A DNA stretch of 41,984 nucleotides from a virus: the IMG/VR virus record IMGVR_UViG_3300021513_000009, positions 1-41,984 of that record; one strand, 5' to 3'. Each line of letters begins with the position of its first letter. Within the stretch, counting starts at the first letter, position 1. This document shows, piece by piece, positions 1 to 5,406 of this stretch. A program made the translations under genes and the position numbers. Under the pieces are notes generated by a model. It was given only the letters and a program-made list of their open reading frames with translations, ran no database searches and was not told the origin of the DNA.

Positions 1-29
1 AGCGATATCTGACCTGGAGGATCGATCCG

Positions 30-434
30 TTGACTTCGACGGCGGATCGGTTTTTGGAGGAAGGATTATTCCTCAATGACGACGACGAAAAGACTCTCTC
101 CCGTATTGTATTCCGCTTGCGACAAGGAAAGGATGCGCAATACCGGGAACAATATGTGGGGCTGGTTCCCTTGGAAACTGGTTCCTATGGTGCATTAGCC
201 GGAGGTCTCTACTTGTGGGCCTTCGGAGATACGCGGGAGACTCTGGCGAAAAGGCGGGAGGAAATTCTTGGAGCCTATCGTGCCTTGAGCGAGCCCTACG
301 AGTTAGTGGAAGCACACAAAGAAGATATCGAGGAGGCCCTAAGCTATGGTATGCTTCCCCATGTGACTATTTCCGAGACCGAATTCCAGGAAATTTTTGA
401 GAAAGTTCGGACCTGGTTCGAAGGCGAAGAGTAG
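30..434 (+). CDS. Hypothetical phage protein, possibly 5'-partial
   Basis: This 134-residue acidic protein has no family I recognise. It is soluble, with no signal peptide or membrane segment, and mixes helical stretches with a glycine-rich patch near residues 50-60. The chosen start is a TTG preceded by GGAGG with a 9-base gap. The frame stays open upstream to the first base of the window, so the real start may lie outside it. It is the first of six small, GC-rich rightward genes that end at the terminator at 1769-1799. It resembles the short unknown proteins of phage early or accessory regions, but nothing indicates a specific job. Confidence 0.65.
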   Translation: MTSTADRFLEEGLFLNDDDEKTLSRIVFRLRQGKDAQYREQYVGLVPLETGSYGALAGGLYLWAFGDTRETLAKRREEILGAYRALSEPYELVEAHKEDIEEALSYGMLPHVTISETEFQEIFEKVRTWFEGEE

Positions 435-454
435 ACTATTTATAGGATACGGAT

Positions 455-484
455 GACAACGACAACGACAGCGACAACGACAAC
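455..484 (+). repeat. Five GACAAC-type hexamers forming a threonine-rich mini-ORF
   Basis: Five tandem hexamers (four GACAAC, one GACAGC) fill the gap before the next gene. An ATG at 453 reads through them as ten threonines in 14 codons and stops at TGA 495-497, inside the ribosome-binding region of the gene that starts at 499. It could be a coupling or leader minicistron. It could equally be a simple-sequence expansion that happens to be open; the sequence does not decide. Confidence 0.5.
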
Positions 485-498
485 GAAAGGAAGGTGAA

Positions 499-786
499 AT
501 GGACCTCAAACGAAACGTGCGAATTTATATCGGGTTGGAAGATTCGGAAGGGGAAAAGTACTCCCCTGAACAAGTAAAAAAACTTGCGGATCGGTTCCTG
601 TCGGAAGGATATACTTTCTTCCTCGGGGAGGGAGCCTGGAAGGGAACGCGGGAACCCGTTGCGGTGATCGATTGGGCCGGAGATATGCCAGGAAGAATTT
701 TTGACTTCGCGAAAGAAGCGAAGCGTATTCTCAATCAGGAAAGTATACTTGTGACTCTTGGACCTGTGGAAATACTGTTTTTCTAA
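499..786 (+). CDS. Hypothetical small phage protein (95 aa)
   Basis: This 95-residue protein starts at ATG after a strong AAGGAAGG ribosome site. The predicted pattern is an N-terminal strand (RNVRIYIGLED), a helix with SPEQVKKLADRFLSEG, then strands with a central GEGAWKG turn, and a hydrophobic C-terminus. The alternation suggests a compact alpha/beta fold with a ferredoxin-like topology, possibly a nucleic acid or small-ligand binder, but this is inferred from pattern only. It sits between two other unknown genes in the rightward GC-rich cluster and shares a near-identical ribosome site with the next gene, suggesting similar expression levels. Confidence 0.75.
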   Translation: MDLKRNVRIYIGLEDSEGEKYSPEQVKKLADRFLSEGYTFFLGEGAWKGTREPVAVIDWAGDMPGRIFDFAKEAKRILNQESILVTLGPVEILFF

Positions 787-805
787 AATGAAAGGAAGGT
801 GACTC

Positions 806-1012
806 ATGAAACCCACGAAGAAGACTAGGCTCGATGGAAAGGAAAGCCTGATTCTCACGAACCCCGAAACTGGAGCACGTATTTCCCTTTCCCTTTCCCT
901 TTCCGCGTATTCGGAAGAGGAATTTTCCAGGCTCGCGAAGGTGCTGGAATCTCTCCCGCTTACCCTGGAGGGGGAAGGTTTCGAGAGAAAGGAACGAAAG
1001 CCGCGATCCTAA
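806..1012 (+). CDS. Hypothetical small phage protein (68 aa)
   Basis: This 68-residue protein starts at ATG after AAGGAAGGTG, the same ribosome site as the upstream gene. The N-terminus is basic (MKPTKKTRLDGKESL). A serine/leucine stretch (SLSLSLS, residues 27-33) comes from a TTTCCC repeat in the DNA, and the C-terminus is charged (GFERKERKPRS). No family is recognised. It is the last gene before a structured RNA and a strong terminator, so it probably closes the first transcription unit of the cluster. Confidence 0.65.
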   Translation: MKPTKKTRLDGKESLILTNPETGARISLSLSLSAYSEEEFSRLAKVLESLPLTLEGEGFERKERKPRS

Positions 1013-1028
1013 CCTGGGAAATTTCCTT

Positions 1029-1168
1029 CCCCCGGGGTCGTAGGCCGATCCACGAACCTTAAAAAGGTTCCGGCTCCTAAGGCGGGGGCAGGGGGGAGGA
1101 TGCCTAAGTAGGACGGGCCCGGGGCGAGAGCCTGTTTCATACTGGAACAGGCTCTCGCCTTTCTTTTT
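1029..1168 (+). ncRNA. Candidate structured RNA ending in an intrinsic terminator
   Basis: Nested complementary segments can be paired by eye: CCCCCG 1029-1034 with CGGGGG 1083-1088, TAGG 1041-1044 with CCTA 1076-1079, CCG 1045-1047 with CGG 1071-1073, and GAACCTT 1054-1060 with AAGGTTC 1064-1070 around an AAA loop. These form one long interrupted helix. A G-rich joint and the terminator hairpin at 1123-1168 follow. The region contains no convincing reading frame. It could be a small phage RNA or a structured 3' UTR of the gene ending at 1012. I match it to no known RNA family. Confidence 0.35.
1123..1168 (+). terminator. Intrinsic terminator, 14-bp perfect stem
   Basis: GGCGAGAGCCTGTT at 1123-1136 pairs perfectly with AACAGGCTCTCGCC at 1146-1159 around a 9-base loop, followed by TTTCTTTTT. 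This is a strong rho-independent terminator for rightward transcription. It separates the genes ending at 1012 from those starting at 1254. Confidence 0.92.
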
Positions 1169-1253
1169 CATGGAAATTTCCTAAAGATTCCTGGGGAAAA
1201 GCCGATATTATAAGGGCGGGGAAGGGATCGAAAGGGAAACGAAAGGGGATAGA

Positions 1254-1331
1254 ATGAGCCGCAACGGAGCGAAAGCGTTTTTCTACGGGATCGGGATCGT
1301 TTTCATTCTGGTTTTGTGTTTCGGACTCTGA
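1254..1331 (+). CDS. Tiny single-pass membrane peptide (25 aa)
   Basis: This 25-residue ORF starts at ATG 1254 after GAAAGGGGAT. It has a short polar N-terminus (MSRNGAKAF) and then a hydrophobic run, FYGIGIVFILVLCFGL, long enough to span a membrane. The stop is followed 11 bases later by the next ATG, whose ribosome site (AAAGGGA) overlaps the gap, so the two are probably coupled. Function is unknown; short membrane peptides in phage early regions are often host-interaction or lysis-related, which is only an analogy. It could still be a chance ORF. Confidence 0.5.
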   Translation: MSRNGAKAFFYGIGIVFILVLCFGL

Positions 1332-1342
1332 AAGGGAAATTC

Positions 1343-1555
1343 ATGGAAGAAAAGACCTACCGGGAAATTTTAACGGAAATTCTGGACCGGGAAGGTTTCG
1401 ACGGAACCCTTTGCCTATTGCGGGAAGTTATCCTCGAACGGGTTGCGGAAGACCGGGCCACCTATTGGGACGGAGACCGATATGACCCAATGGAGGAAAC
1501 CCTTTTGGGGTTCGCAGAAATTCTCGAAAGGATCCAGAAAAAATTGAGGCGTTGA
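1343..1555 (+). CDS. Hypothetical small helical phage protein (70 aa)
   Basis: This 70-residue acidic, largely helical protein starts at ATG 1343, chosen over an in-frame TTG at 1316 because AAAGGGA lies at correct spacing and the upstream peptide ends at 1331. It has a distinctive middle (DRATYWDGDRYDPMEE) and a basic C-terminus (RIQKKLRR). No family is recognised. Its place in a tight operon with ribosome sites at each gene supports expression. Confidence 0.65.
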   Translation: MEEKTYREILTEILDREGFDGTLCLLREVILERVAEDRATYWDGDRYDPMEETLLGFAEILERIQKKLRR

Positions 1556-1567
1556 AAGGGGACACCG

Positions 1568-1747
1568 ATGGAAACGACTTGGATTGAGGCAGTAAGGGAA
1601 CGGATCGGGAGGGAGGCCCGGGCTTACAGGAAGGGGACTTTCTGGACTATCGCCTTGAGGAGGGAAGGGCGGAAGGCGCGACGGATGCGGAACCGGGCAA
1701 CGCGCGCGGTGATCGGAGCGAAAAAGCGCTTATGGGGGATTGAATAG
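1568..1747 (+). CDS. Small arginine-rich phage protein (59 aa)
   Basis: This 59-residue, strongly basic ORF starts at ATG 1568 after GAAAGGGGACACCG and ends at TAG 1747, just before the terminator at 1769. Arginine and lysine are dense from residue 31 onward (RREGRKARRMRNRATR), which suits a nucleic acid or RNA-binding role, although composition is the only evidence. It is the last gene of the rightward cluster. Its start lies 13 bases after the previous stop, consistent with one transcript. Confidence 0.55.
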   Translation: METTWIEAVRERIGREARAYRKGTFWTIALRREGRKARRMRNRATRAVIGAKKRLWGIE

Positions 1748-1768
1748 GTTCTCCCAGGGAGAAGGGCC

Positions 1769-1799
1769 GGGCCGGGGATTATCCCGGCCCTTCTTTTTT
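1769..1799 (+). terminator. Intrinsic terminator ending the rightward cluster
   Basis: GGGCCGGG at 1769-1776 pairs perfectly with CCCGGCCC at 1783-1790 around GATTAT and is followed by TTCTTTTTT. It lies 22 bases after the last rightward gene. The same 8-bp stem sequence is reused in the opposing terminator at 2047-2068. Confidence 0.93.
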
Positions 1800-1821
1800 G
1801 TGCGGGGGATTCTCAGATTGA

Positions 1822-1871
1822 GACATGACTCATTCTGGCGCTACGTGCGATTTCGCTCGAAAAGTCATGTC
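1822..1871. repeat. 9-bp perfect inverted repeat in the convergent gap
   Basis: GACATGACT at 1822-1830 is the exact reverse complement of AGTCATGTC at 1863-1871, separated by 32 bases that include a smaller GCG/CGC palindrome near 1847-1856. There is no T-tract, so it is unlikely to be a terminator. A protein-binding site or part of an origin is possible. Confidence 0.6.
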
Positions 1872-1908
1872 CACCCACTTAAAAAATATCCGGCGGAAAA
1901 ATTCGTCC

Positions 1909-2051
1909 GGGCCGGATTAAAAGTCGGGCCAATTTACGAGGGGGTACCGGGCCAATTTACGAGGGGGTACCGGGCCAATTTACGAGGGGGTACCGGGCCA
2001 ATTTACGAGGGGGGTTTTTATTTTTTACCGGGCCAGATTAAAAATCGGGCC
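1909..2051. repeat. Four 23-bp direct repeats flanked by a diverged pair
   Basis: Units beginning GGGCCAATTTACGAGG start at 1926, 1949, 1972 and 1995, an exact 23-base period; the last runs into an AT-rich tract (2014-2026). A 22-bp GGGCC-bounded element at 1909-1930 recurs at 2030-2051 with two differences. The six GGGCC boxes are spaced 17, 23, 23, 23, 35 and 17 bases. With the inverted repeat at 1822-1871, this accounts for the 329-bp non-coding gap at 1748-2076. Iteron-like origin repeats, transcription factor sites or recombination-prone DNA are all possible. Confidence 0.85.
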
Positions 2052-2068
2052 GGGAATTTACCCGGCCC
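2037..2068 (-). terminator. Intrinsic terminator of the leftward operon
   Basis: Read on the minus strand, GGGCCGGG (2068-2061) pairs with CCCGGCCC (2054-2047) around TAAATT and is followed by GATTTTTAAT. It sits 9 bases after the ferredoxin stop and closes the leftward transcription unit. Confidence 0.85.
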
Positions 2069-2076
2069 TAAAAAAC

Positions 2077-2304
2077 CTACTTCGGAATTTCAATGGCTTC
2101 CGCAGGACAAATGTCCATGCACACCCCGCCACAATTTTCACAATACTCACATGCCTCCTCATCAACCTGATAGCGCATGTATCCATTTTCGTCCTCGTAT
2201 GCTTCAATGATCGCCCCGAAAGGGCACTCATCGGCACACATCCCAAAACACAACTCGATCTCGCATTTCTCCTGATTGATGCGTGGCTTCTTACACTGGC
2301 TCAT
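2077..2304 (-). CDS. Small ferredoxin-like protein with two [4Fe-4S] motifs
   Basis: This 75-residue protein carries two cysteine-rich iron-sulfur motifs of the bacterial 2[4Fe-4S] ferredoxin type. The first (CEIELCFGMCADECP, residues 14-28) has a longer C-x4-C-x3-C-x3-CP spacing, and the second (CEYCENCGGVCMDICP) has C-x2-C-x2-C-x3-C-x3-CP. Each is followed by a typical AxxI segment (FGAII, AEAIEI). Ferredoxins carry electrons to reductases or nitrogen, sulfur or nucleotide metabolism enzymes, but no redox partner is encoded in this window. It is the last leftward gene, with its own AAAAGGAG ribosome site, followed by a strong terminator. The spacing is not classical, so a structural Fe-S or zinc role is possible. 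Confidence 0.85.
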   Translation of the reverse strand: MSQCKKPRINQEKCEIELCFGMCADECPFGAIIEAYEDENGYMRYQVDEEACEYCENCGGVCMDICPAEAIEIPK

Positions 2305-2318
2305 GTTTTTCTCCTTTT

Positions 2319-2350
2319 ACAAGAACTTCTACAAGAACTTCTACAAGAAC
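2319..2350. repeat. 12-bp tandem repeat at a stop codon
   Basis: ACAAGAACTTCT occurs twice in full (2319-2330, 2331-2342) and once in part (2343-2350). On the minus strand each copy reads TTC TTG TAG or TAA, so the expansion repeats the stop codon of the upstream YopX-like gene and lies just before the ferredoxin ribosome site. Confidence 0.8.
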
Positions 2351-2664
2351 ATAGTTACCATATTGCCCACAACTTCATATTGCGAAAGATCTCCTAAGGA
2401 AGCCCAACAGCCTTCTTCCATTTTAGGAACAATCATGCAATGTTCCCACAAGATTTCACCGTCTGGACTTCTTTGTGAAACTAGAATATCGTGTTCATAA
2501 ATTTCAGTATCTTTTTTATCTTTTTGTTGAATATAGAGACCCACAGTAGCGGGAAGTACCTCTTCCCCCTCAATCAAGACCGTTTCATCTTCTTGATAAT
2601 CAATAGAATCTCCATAAATGGGCTGCATATCAGCCTTTTTAATTCCCCTAAATTTGTAAGCCAT
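2341..2664 (-). CDS. YopX-like phage protein
   Basis: This 107-residue protein matches the layout of the YopX family (named from phage SPbeta). The N-terminal MAYKFRGIKKADMQPIYGD is followed by a V-P-ATVGLYIQQKDKK segment and an IYEHDI motif, where the family usually has a conserved T-G-x-KD-x-x-G-x-x-IYEGDI pattern. YopX proteins are common in phages of many hosts and have no established function. The start ATG follows AAAAGGAGG. The stop lies in a 12-bp tandem repeat whose later copies restate in-frame stops. Confidence 0.8.
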   Translation of the reverse strand: MAYKFRGIKKADMQPIYGDSIDYQEDETVLIEGEEVLPATVGLYIQQKDKKDTEIYEHDILVSQRSPDGEILWEHCMIVPKMEEGCWASLGDLSQYEVVGNMVTMFL

Positions 2665-2768
2665 TTTTCCTCCTTTTTATCGCACTCTTTACCACAAGTT
2701 TTCTTCGTCGTCTTCTAACCAACCTCCTCCATTATCCCAGTCTTCGGAATCAAAGAAGATTCTGTAAT

Positions 2769-2852
2769 TGGTAGGGAGGGCGGGACTCGAACCCGCACGC
2801 CCGAAGGCGAGAGATTTTAAGTCTCTTGTGTCTACCATTCCACCACCTCCCC
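2769..2852 (-). tRNA. tRNA-Leu (anticodon UAA), CCA encoded
   Basis: On the minus strand the acceptor GGGGAGG (2852-2846) pairs with CCTCCCT near the 3' end, allowing one G-U pair, and is followed by the discriminator A and an encoded CCA. The D-arm GGTGGAATGGTAGACAC, anticodon arm AGAGA-CTTAAAA-TCTCT with anticodon TAA, long variable arm with TTCG, and T-arm GCGGG-TTCGAGT-CCCGC are all present, as in class II leucine tRNAs. It would read UUA (and UUG by wobble). It lies inside the leftward operon, so it is probably processed from the polycistronic transcript. Confidence 0.96.
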
Positions 2853-2865
2853 ATTGCGCCCACCG

Positions 2866-3066
2866 CTACTTTCGCTTTCGCCGCTTTCGCTGCTGTTCCT
2901 GCCGCTTCTTCGCCTTTTTCTTTGCCTTATTTTTTCTCGAATCCCAAACCCCATTAGCGACAGCGTAACGCTGTTTAGGATCCGGATAGGTCTGCTTCGC
3001 TTCCTCCGAAGCCATATAGCGAGCTACAAATTCCTTTTTCTTCTCACCTTTTCTTGGTCTGGGCAT
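2866..3066 (-). CDS. Small basic phage protein with a KGE...PDPKQRYAVA motif
   Basis: This 66-residue protein begins MPRPRKGEKKKEFVARYM and continues YPDPKQRYAVANGVW before a lysine/arginine-rich tail. The pattern of a short basic start, KGE, a central helix, then P-D-x-KQR-x-A-x-x-x-x-W is a recurring small phage protein or domain that also occurs near prohead proteases; no biochemical role is established. The ATG at 3066 follows GGAGG at 7 bases and is preferred over the upstream in-frame start at 3084. It overlaps the end of the DUF1353 gene, so the two are coupled. Confidence 0.75.
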   Translation of the reverse strand: MPRPRKGEKKKEFVARYMASEEAKQTYPDPKQRYAVANGVWDSRKNKAKKKAKKRQEQQRKRRKRK

Positions 3067-3415
3067 GATAATACCTCCCTCCAAACAGTCTCACAGCAGC
3101 CCACATGACCCACCGACGCCATCCGACGCCTTCCTCCCGCATCACCCGACGGAAGATCCCATCGGCCTCCTTGCGCGGCATCATATCGGCCCTAATCCGG
3201 TAGAACCAATCGTGCAGGACCGCCGCTCGGGTATACCGCCCATATGGGGGAATCAACCACCAGATTAACCGGGGAGTTGAGGCGAAGTCCGTGACGAATC
3301 CCTGGGGCACTTGAAAGGTCTCCCACTTGCCCCTGTAAATTAGAGGAGAAAGAAGTTCCCAAGCATTTGGGTTTTTTAAATCCTCTCTTACTTCTAAAAA
3401 ACTAACAAAGCCCAT
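3044..3415 (-). CDS. DUF1353 family phage protein
   Basis: This 123-residue protein carries the DUF1353 signature: VPQGFVTDFASTPRLIWWL (residues 36-54), PP-GRYTRAAVLHDWFYR (57-72), then KEADGIFRRVMREEGVGWRR and an AAVRLFGG end. The family is widespread in phages and prophages, often near holin and endolysin genes. The conserved D, H-D-W and charged residues suggest an enzyme, but no activity is established that I can rely on. It overlaps the following small basic gene by 23 bases and follows the HAD gene by 3 bases. I treat a lysis-related role as a weak possibility only. Confidence 0.85.
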   Translation of the reverse strand: MGFVSFLEVREDLKNPNAWELLSPLIYRGKWETFQVPQGFVTDFASTPRLIWWLIPPYGRYTRAAVLHDWFYRIRADMMPRKEADGIFRRVMREEGVGWRRWVMWAAVRLFGGRYYHAQTKKR

Positions 3416-3418
3416 TTT

Positions 3419-3991
3419 TCAACCTTTCTCTGTTCCATGAACAAGGTCCCACAAAATTTTTCCAATTGGAATATCGTCTCCATCCTTACCAATAAAAACC
3501 CAGTTATTATTAGTGATCGCAGGCCATACAACGGCTTTTCCTCCCAGAAGTTCCCACTGCCGGCAAGTATCCTCATTATCATCAATCAAGACCCGACCTG
3601 GTGCAGCCAGGCGGTGCTTTAGCTCCGATGAAATAAAGATCGTCCGCCCGATGTATTGTGGGAAGTGCTTGCGCAGCCAGGCCATGCGCCCGGCTAGGGC
3701 TTCGGGAAAAGGCGCGACCGCAGTTGCTAGGACGATATCGAAGTGCCGCCTGTAGACCCTCTCCAGGGTCTTGACCAATATCCTGCCGGACTCCAGGACC
3801 TCTAGGTTTTCCCAGAATTTCTGCCCAGCCTTGTGAATCTTATTCCAGAAGGAAGTGTCCGTCAAACCCCAATCCCGATAAAAGTGCCAGTTAGATTTTT
3901 CCGTGCGGGGGACCTGGCGCTTGAAGAGGCGCTCACATCCGCCCAGGAAGTCCGCTAGCACGCCGTCAACGTCCAAGTACAAGTAAGTCAT
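3419..3991 (-). CDS. HAD-superfamily 5'(3')-deoxyribonucleotidase-like protein
   Basis: This 190-residue protein has the HAD motif I LDVDGVLADF with nucleophile and acid Asp7 and Asp9. A cap-like helical part carrying WGLTDTSFWNKI follows, then motif II in VLATAV, a motif III lysine in SSELKHRL and motif IV in RVLIDDNEDTCRQW. This order and length fit the NT5C-type nucleotidases, which remove phosphate from deoxynucleoside monophosphates and so adjust dNTP pools in infected cells. A polynucleotide 3'-phosphatase-like role is an alternative, given the phage RNA ligase elsewhere in the operon. The ATG follows GGAGG at 7 bases. Confidence 0.82.
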   Translation of the reverse strand: MTYLYLDVDGVLADFLGGCERLFKRQVPRTEKSNWHFYRDWGLTDTSFWNKIHKAGQKFWENLEVLESGRILVKTLERVYRRHFDIVLATAVAPFPEALAGRMAWLRKHFPQYIGRTIFISSELKHRLAAPGRVLIDDNEDTCRQWELLGGKAVVWPAITNNNWVFIGKDGDDIPIGKILWDLVHGTEKG

Positions 3992-3992
3992 T

Positions 3993-5168
3993 TTAGGGCC
4001 TCCGTCGTTTAAAATAAGGACCCACAGGCCGGTCTAAGCCTGCAACGAGATAAATAGGCATGTCCACGACCGGGCCCGGATAGGTCGGGGTCCAGAGCTG
4101 GAGCCGCTGCATCGGGAGCGAGCACGAGGCCATCTGCTCCAGGGCGAACTCGTTGTCGCTCTCCAACGTGCCCGAACAATACCAAAGCCGGTTGTTCCAG
4201 TCAGCCGAAACATACTGGTGAAAGTGCCCGAAGTAAGCGTTATGCCACTCCTGACCGATGGAGTCGATCCATCCGGCGATCTTCTTGCCGACTCCGTACC
4301 AGGGAAAACCGTTGTAGCCTCGGATGTTGTCGCCGTGGAACAACAAATTCTTGTGCCCTACCAGGTCGTCTACGACGTGGAAGCCCCGGCCCACCTCCAG
4401 CTCATACTTGCCCCATGTTCTTCCATTTTTCTTCTTCTTCTTCGCTTCCACCAGGGCTTTCTGAACCAGTAGATCCATCACCCGGTAGACGATCAGGTCC
4501 CAGTTGGTCTCCCGAGCGAAGCCGTCGCTCTTGCGCCCCACACGCCCGTGGTTGCCTTTCACGGCTACGACACGGACTTTCTTGAACCTCCGGAGGAAGG
4601 TCAAGATCATCTCCGCCAGGGCCGCTGGAGCCCGATAACAAGCTTGCTCGAAGACCGAGGAGTCGATCTGGTGAGCCTGGTGGGGGAAGATGTTCTCGGC
4701 TTCGACCATGTCACCTGTTAGGTAAACTCGGATCTCCTGGACGTTCTGGTCTTTGTGGTGGACCGTGATGGCCTTGAGGACCTTCTTAGTCAGCTCCTGG
4801 AGACGGGCTTCAGCGATGAACACGTCGTACGTCGAAGTTACCTTACCAAAATGTAGGTCGGTTAGGTGGACGAGCGCCACCGACTTCGGGGCGGACCGGG
4901 GGCGGTCCGAGGACGAAGGGAGGGCCACCGGCTTCAACACCACCGGCACGTCATCCAGGATGTTGCGCATGACGCTCTCGATGATGGAGGCAGAAGCCTC
5001 GTGGTGTCGGAGCTTCTCGCGCAACCGGTCCAGCTCCTTCTGAAGTAGCCGCACGTCGGCGGATGCGGCCTGGGCCTGGGCAGCTTCTAGGAGGCGCTCC
5101 AGCTTCTTAATGCGGGCCTGGTAGGAACGAGCGTTCCAGCCCTTCCATGGATCATCTTTTTTCTTCAT
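3993..5168 (-). CDS. Metallophosphoesterase with N-terminal coiled coil
   Basis: This 391-residue calcineurin-like phosphoesterase has all the metal-binding motifs in order: DLHFGK (Asp104, His106), TGDMVE (Asp153), KGNHGR (Asn206, His207), FHGD (His278) and GHFH (His315, His317). Residues 15-60 form a heptad-rich coiled coil, and residues 60-98 are a proline/serine linker. Enzymes of this fold hydrolyse phosphoesters, including nucleic acids (SbcD/Mre11) and phosphoproteins. In phages such genes often sit near the terminase, as here, where a DNA-end or packaging-associated role is attractive but unproven. No SbcC-like partner is seen in this window. Confidence 0.88.
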   Translation of the reverse strand: MKKKDDPWKGWNARSYQARIKKLERLLEAAQAQAASADVRLLQKELDRLREKLRHHEASASIIESVMRNILDDVPVVLKPVALPSSSDRPRSAPKSVALVHLTDLHFGKVTSTYDVFIAEARLQELTKKVLKAITVHHKDQNVQEIRVYLTGDMVEAENIFPHQAHQIDSSVFEQACYRAPAALAEMILTFLRRFKKVRVVAVKGNHGRVGRKSDGFARETNWDLIVYRVMDLLVQKALVEAKKKKKNGRTWGKYELEVGRGFHVVDDLVGHKNLLFHGDNIRGYNGFPWYGVGKKIAGWIDSIGQEWHNAYFGHFHQYVSADWNNRLWYCSGTLESDNEFALEQMASCSLPMQRLQLWTPTYPGPVVDMPIYLVAGLDRPVGPYFKRRRP

Positions 5169-5176
5169 ATTTTAAT

Positions 5177-5395
5177 CTACCCTGTGTTTTGGTTGTTGTC
5201 CGGTTTTCTTTCTTCTCGTTCGAGTTTTTTAGCGACTTTGTAAGCTCCACCGTATTGTTCTGAATCATACAAAATCGACGTGATGGTGAATCGACGACGG
5301 CAATAAGGACACCAGCCGGATTGGACCCTGCCCCGTTTCCCGCCGGAATAGGTGTGGGTAATCTTTATTTTTTGTTTACAATAAGGACAAATCAT
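5177..5395 (-). CDS. Small zinc-ribbon protein
   Basis: This 72-residue protein has two CPYC knuckles (Cys3/Cys6 and Cys29/Cys32), the layout of a zinc ribbon, followed by a charged helical tail ending in DNNQNTG. The core residues between the knuckles (KQKIKITHTYSGGKRGR) are basic, suggesting nucleic acid binding. It lies 11 bases downstream of the terminase gene in the same operon. It may act as a transcription or DNA-binding accessory, but the evidence stops at the zinc ribbon. Confidence 0.78.
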   Translation of the reverse strand: MICPYCKQKIKITHTYSGGKRGRVQSGWCPYCRRRFTITSILYDSEQYGGAYKVAKKLEREERKPDNNQNTG

Positions 5396-5406
5396 TCTAC
5401 ACCTTT

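Noticed and set aside
1926-2014. 23-bp repeats as a CRISPR array
   Set aside because: The units are directly adjacent with no spacers and no cas genes are nearby; the Cas4-like nuclease belongs to the phage replication module.
1740-2210. Plus-strand ORF of 156 codons through the repeat region
   Set aside because: It reads through a terminator and the 23-bp repeats into the antisense of the ferredoxin gene, so it is not a plausible gene.
2665-2768. Short acidic reading frame between the tRNA and the YopX-like gene
   Set aside because: It reads DSEDWDNGGGWLEDDEEN on the minus strand but has no start codon in frame before the tRNA. It may be a gene remnant.
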